Source: Polynucleobacter sp. JS-Mosq-20-D10 (lineage in GTDB: Bacteria > Pseudomonadota > Gammaproteobacteria > Burkholderiales > Burkholderiaceae). From it: a stretch of 64,000 nt of DNA. Positions 62,367-64,000 of the stretch are shown piece after piece. A program made the position numbers and the translations under genes. Under the pieces are notes generated by a model that saw only the letters and a list, made by a program, of their open reading frames with translations, was not told the DNA's origin and ran no database searches. The stretch is taken from assembly GCF_018687755.1 (NCBI RefSeq), contig NZ_CP061305.1:1859099-1923098 (forward strand), in the 5' to 3' direction. Numbering within the stretch: the stretch's first letter is position 1; the number at the start of each line of letters is the position of its first letter.

Positions 62367-62395
62367 ATTATAGGGTTAATTAGACTCAAGAACAA
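62367..62395 (-). promoter_or_regulatory. Candidate promoter of the cox operon
   Basis: Minus strand: -10 TATAAT (62367-62372), 17-base spacer, -35 TTGTTC (62390-62395). It would start transcription near 62360, about 80 bases before coxB. The -10 is perfect and the -35 is weak. Confidence 0.6.
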
Positions 62396-62457
62396 ACCGG
62401 ACTAACTATGCCGCCCTCAATCTTGGCAATGGTTTAAAAGATAGTGAACACTTACAC

Positions 62458-63315
62458 TTAAGCAGAATCATTCCTAGTCTTGCGCCCGATTTGATTTAAA
62501 CCAATATAAGCGACATCATCTTGCGCCTTGGCGAGGTTCTTACCCAAAGCCCAAGCATGCCCATAAACCACCTCTAAAGTCAGTTTTTGAGGTAACTGAG
62601 TAGCTATGGCGCTATCTTGATAGTTAGAACCAAGCAAATTGAATGCCCTTGCGTCTGATAGAAGGACGCTGTCAGAGTCATATTCCAAACCCAAGAACTC
62701 CATATCCATCACTGGGTCAGAAAAACGCTCACCCAACAGGGCATCTCCCATATCGTGCATATCCCAAGGGCTAGCCAAGTTTTGAATGGGTAATTGTTGC
62801 GCCAAGAGTTCGGATCTGAGCTCTTTGGCAGTATCTGGACCCAGATAGCTAAATGTTAGTAATCCACCTTCTTTCAGTACTCGCCAGCACTCCTGCAAAA
62901 AATGCTTTGGGTCAACTAAATCCTGAATCAAGAGAACACTCACTACTAAATCTACAGAATTACTAGGAAGATTAATGCGGCCTGTTTTCTTGTAGTCGTC
63001 CAGAGAAATCAGGGATACCAACTTCATTCTTGAATTCCAAAAACGAGCCACTCTCAATTTAAGTAAATTAAAACCCGATAGCTCGCATTCTGGGGCACTG
63101 TGAAAACGAATTCCTGGAAAGCGTTTTGTCAGAAAAGAACTATGTACCCCAGGGAAATCTGGAATCAACAAGATGTCTTGTGGCTCTAATTTCACGATAT
63201 CTAATTTTTGCAACATGCGCGTTGCAATTTCGTCCTGAAGCCATCTGATTGATTGGGTCATTGGCTCAGTATACTCAGCGACCCATGCGCCCAATAGAGA
63301 ATATTTTCCAAGCAA
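62458..63315 (-). CDS. BioC-like methyltransferase-fold protein with degenerate SAM motif
   Basis: About 285 residues from a TTG at 63315 with AGGTGAG six bases upstream; the frame is open to 63336. The helix before motif I (WVAEYTEPMTQSIRWLQDEIATRML) and the post-motif segments (LPSNSVDLVVSVLLIQDL and ECWRVLKEGGLLTFSYLGPDT) follow the BioC/UbiE-like class I methyltransferase plan. Motif I, normally VLDxGxGxG, reads ILLIPDFPGVHSS, and the acidic residue after strand 2 is also missing. It may not bind SAM. It sits between the cox operon and divergent comF, where Burkholderiales carry a BioC-like gene. Confidence 0.75.
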   Translation of the reverse strand: MLGKYSLLGAWVAEYTEPMTQSIRWLQDEIATRMLQKLDIVKLEPQDILLIPDFPGVHSSFLTKRFPGIRFHSAPECELSGFNLLKLRVARFWNSRMKLVSLISLDDYKKTGRINLPSNSVDLVVSVLLIQDLVDPKHFLQECWRVLKEGGLLTFSYLGPDTAKELRSELLAQQLPIQNLASPWDMHDMGDALLGERFSDPVMDMEFLGLEYDSDSVLLSDARAFNLLGSNYQDSAIATQLPQKLTLEVVYGHAWALGKNLAKAQDDVAYIGLNQIGRKTRNDSA

Positions 63316-64000
63316 TTTGTTCTCACCTGCTACCAAGCGCGTGCATTGTTTGCGGAGTATTTCAGCGACTCACTCTCTGCCATGATTGCTTGGTCCAATT
63401 AGAATCAGATCAGCTATCTAATTACGAATGCTGTCAGCAATGTGGTCTTGCTCTTGAAGTTAGTGAGCTGACAAAAAAATGCTGCCGAGAGTGCATCACT
63501 AACCCACCCTACTTTGATGAAACTCACTGTCTTGATCGCTACGAGGGTAGATTGCAGGCTGCCTTGCATCTCTTCAAATATCAGCGACGTCTTGCTTATG
63601 CACATGGACTGACATCAGCATGGAATCAACTGATGAGTCCGAGCTTAAATAATTTACGGGCAGACTATTTGCTACCAGTGCCACTAAGTCCAGAAAAATT
63701 GTGTTCTCGCGGCTTTAATCAAAGCTGGGAGTTAGCCAGGCGGATTGATTGTGACAAACGTATCCATAAAAACCCACACATCTTAAAACGCTATCACCAT
63801 ACCCAGCATCAGGCCAAAGAGAATCGTGCTAATCGTCAAATTGCTATTCAAGATATGTTTTACATCAACCCTCAATTTCAAGGGCAACTAGAATCCGCTA
63901 CAGTAATTGTGTTTGACGATGTCATGACTAGTGGTGCAACCTTAAATGAAATCGCCCGCGTATTAAAGGACAATGGGGCATCTCATGTTACTAATTGGGT
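63285..64000 (+). CDS. ComF family phosphoribosyltransferase-like protein (3' end outside window)
   Basis: The frame is open from the ATG at 63285 to the window end, 238 codons. The N-terminal zinc-ribbon part has CIVCG, LCHDC, CCQQCG and CCREC cysteine pairs (about 20-75). The PRT fold follows with YLLPVPLSPEKLCSRGFNQSWELA near 127 and the PRPP loop VIVFDDVMTSGATLNE near 210. ComF proteins act in DNA uptake in competent bacteria; in others the role is unclear. It is divergent from the methyltransferase-like gene, with the 5' ends overlapping by about 30 bases. It has no clear Shine-Dalgarno. Confidence 0.9.
   Translation, partial: MRPIENIFQAICSHLLPSACIVCGVFQRLTLCHDCLVQLESDQLSNYECCQQCGLALEVSELTKKCCRECITNPPYFDETHCLDRYEGRLQAALHLFKYQRRLAYAHGLTSAWNQLMSPSLNNLRADYLLPVPLSPEKLCSRGFNQSWELARRIDCDKRIHKNPHILKRYHHTQHQAKENRANRQIAIQDMFYINPQFQGQLESATVIVFDDVMTSGATLNEIARVLKDNGASHVTNW

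Noticed and set aside
1..64000. Mobile elements, prophage, CRISPR arrays, toxin-antitoxin pairs
   Set aside because: No transposase, integrase, regularly spaced repeat array or island-like base composition was found; the window is core genome throughout.

Overview
The window looks like a piece of the core chromosome of a small-genome betaproteobacterium in Burkholderiaceae, most likely Polynucleobacter. The reasons are moderate GC, very short intergenic gaps, and gene neighbourhoods typical of Burkholderiales: ruvCAB/tyrS, ubiE-Tim44-ubiJ-ubiB, kdsDC-lptCAB-hpf-ptsN-hprK-rapZ, TPR/lolB-ispE-tRNA-Gln-prs-rplY-pth, and a full aa3-type cox cluster. The genus assignment is inference. I see no insertion sequence, prophage, CRISPR array or island.

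Layout. 1-2 kb: end of ruvC, then ruvA and ruvB. 2-6 kb: tyrS, anmK, erpA, argC. 6-7.3 kb: the rplM-rpsI ribosomal operon with a structured leader and, just upstream on the same strand, a promoter-plus-terminator unit that looks like a ~100 nt small RNA with C-rich anti-Shine-Dalgarno motifs. 7.3-8.1 kb: an OsmC-family gene convergent with the RNase P RNA gene. 8.1-23.6 kb: a long minus-strand series (DUF3683 flavo-iron-sulfur protein, DUF971, ubiE, Tim44-like, ubiJ, ubiB, DUF502, aspS, nudB, ABC exporter, glycerate 2-kinase, pyrC). 23.7-27 kb: ilvA, 5'-nucleotidase, queF. 27-33.7 kb: ssb, MFS transporter, uvrA, CPA2 antiporter. 33.8-40.2 kb: KDO synthesis (kdsD, kdsC), LPS export (lptC, lptA, lptB), then hpf, ptsN, hprK, rapZ, with no rpoN. 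40.2-42.1 kb: mutY and mutM. 42.2-47.1 kb: a TPR-LolB fusion gene, ispE, tRNA-Gln(UUG), prs, rplY, pth. 47.1-51.3 kb: ferredoxin, coaD, rsmD and two M16 peptidase subunits. 51.4-53.3 kb: ftsY and rpoH, the latter behind a perfect CIRCE operator. 53.3-62.3 kb: cytochrome c oxidase structural genes (coxB, coxA, coxC), assembly factors (ctaG, SURF1, SCO, a 43-residue small assembly protein), and heme O/A synthesis (cyoE, ctaA). 62.4-64 kb: a methyltransferase-fold protein without its SAM motif, and the start of comF.

How the genes work together. Three pathways dominate. Heme is farnesylated by CyoE, oxidised by CtaA and inserted with SURF1, while SCO and CtaG deliver copper to the CoxA/B/C complex. 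UbiE, UbiJ and UbiB supply the quinone. KdsD/KdsC and LptC/A/B make and export lipopolysaccharide, and the LolB domain should receive outer-membrane lipoproteins.

Most notable: (1) LolB is fused to a TPR protein behind a cleavable signal peptide, and the whole protein has no cysteine, so it cannot be a lipoprotein; (2) a likely unannotated small RNA upstream of rplM; (3) a perfect CIRCE operator over the rpoH -35 region; (4) a four-residue expansion of the MutY iron-sulfur cluster loop; (5) a BioC-like protein with an eroded SAM-binding motif; (6) a 43-residue oxidase assembly protein overlapping the end of coxA.
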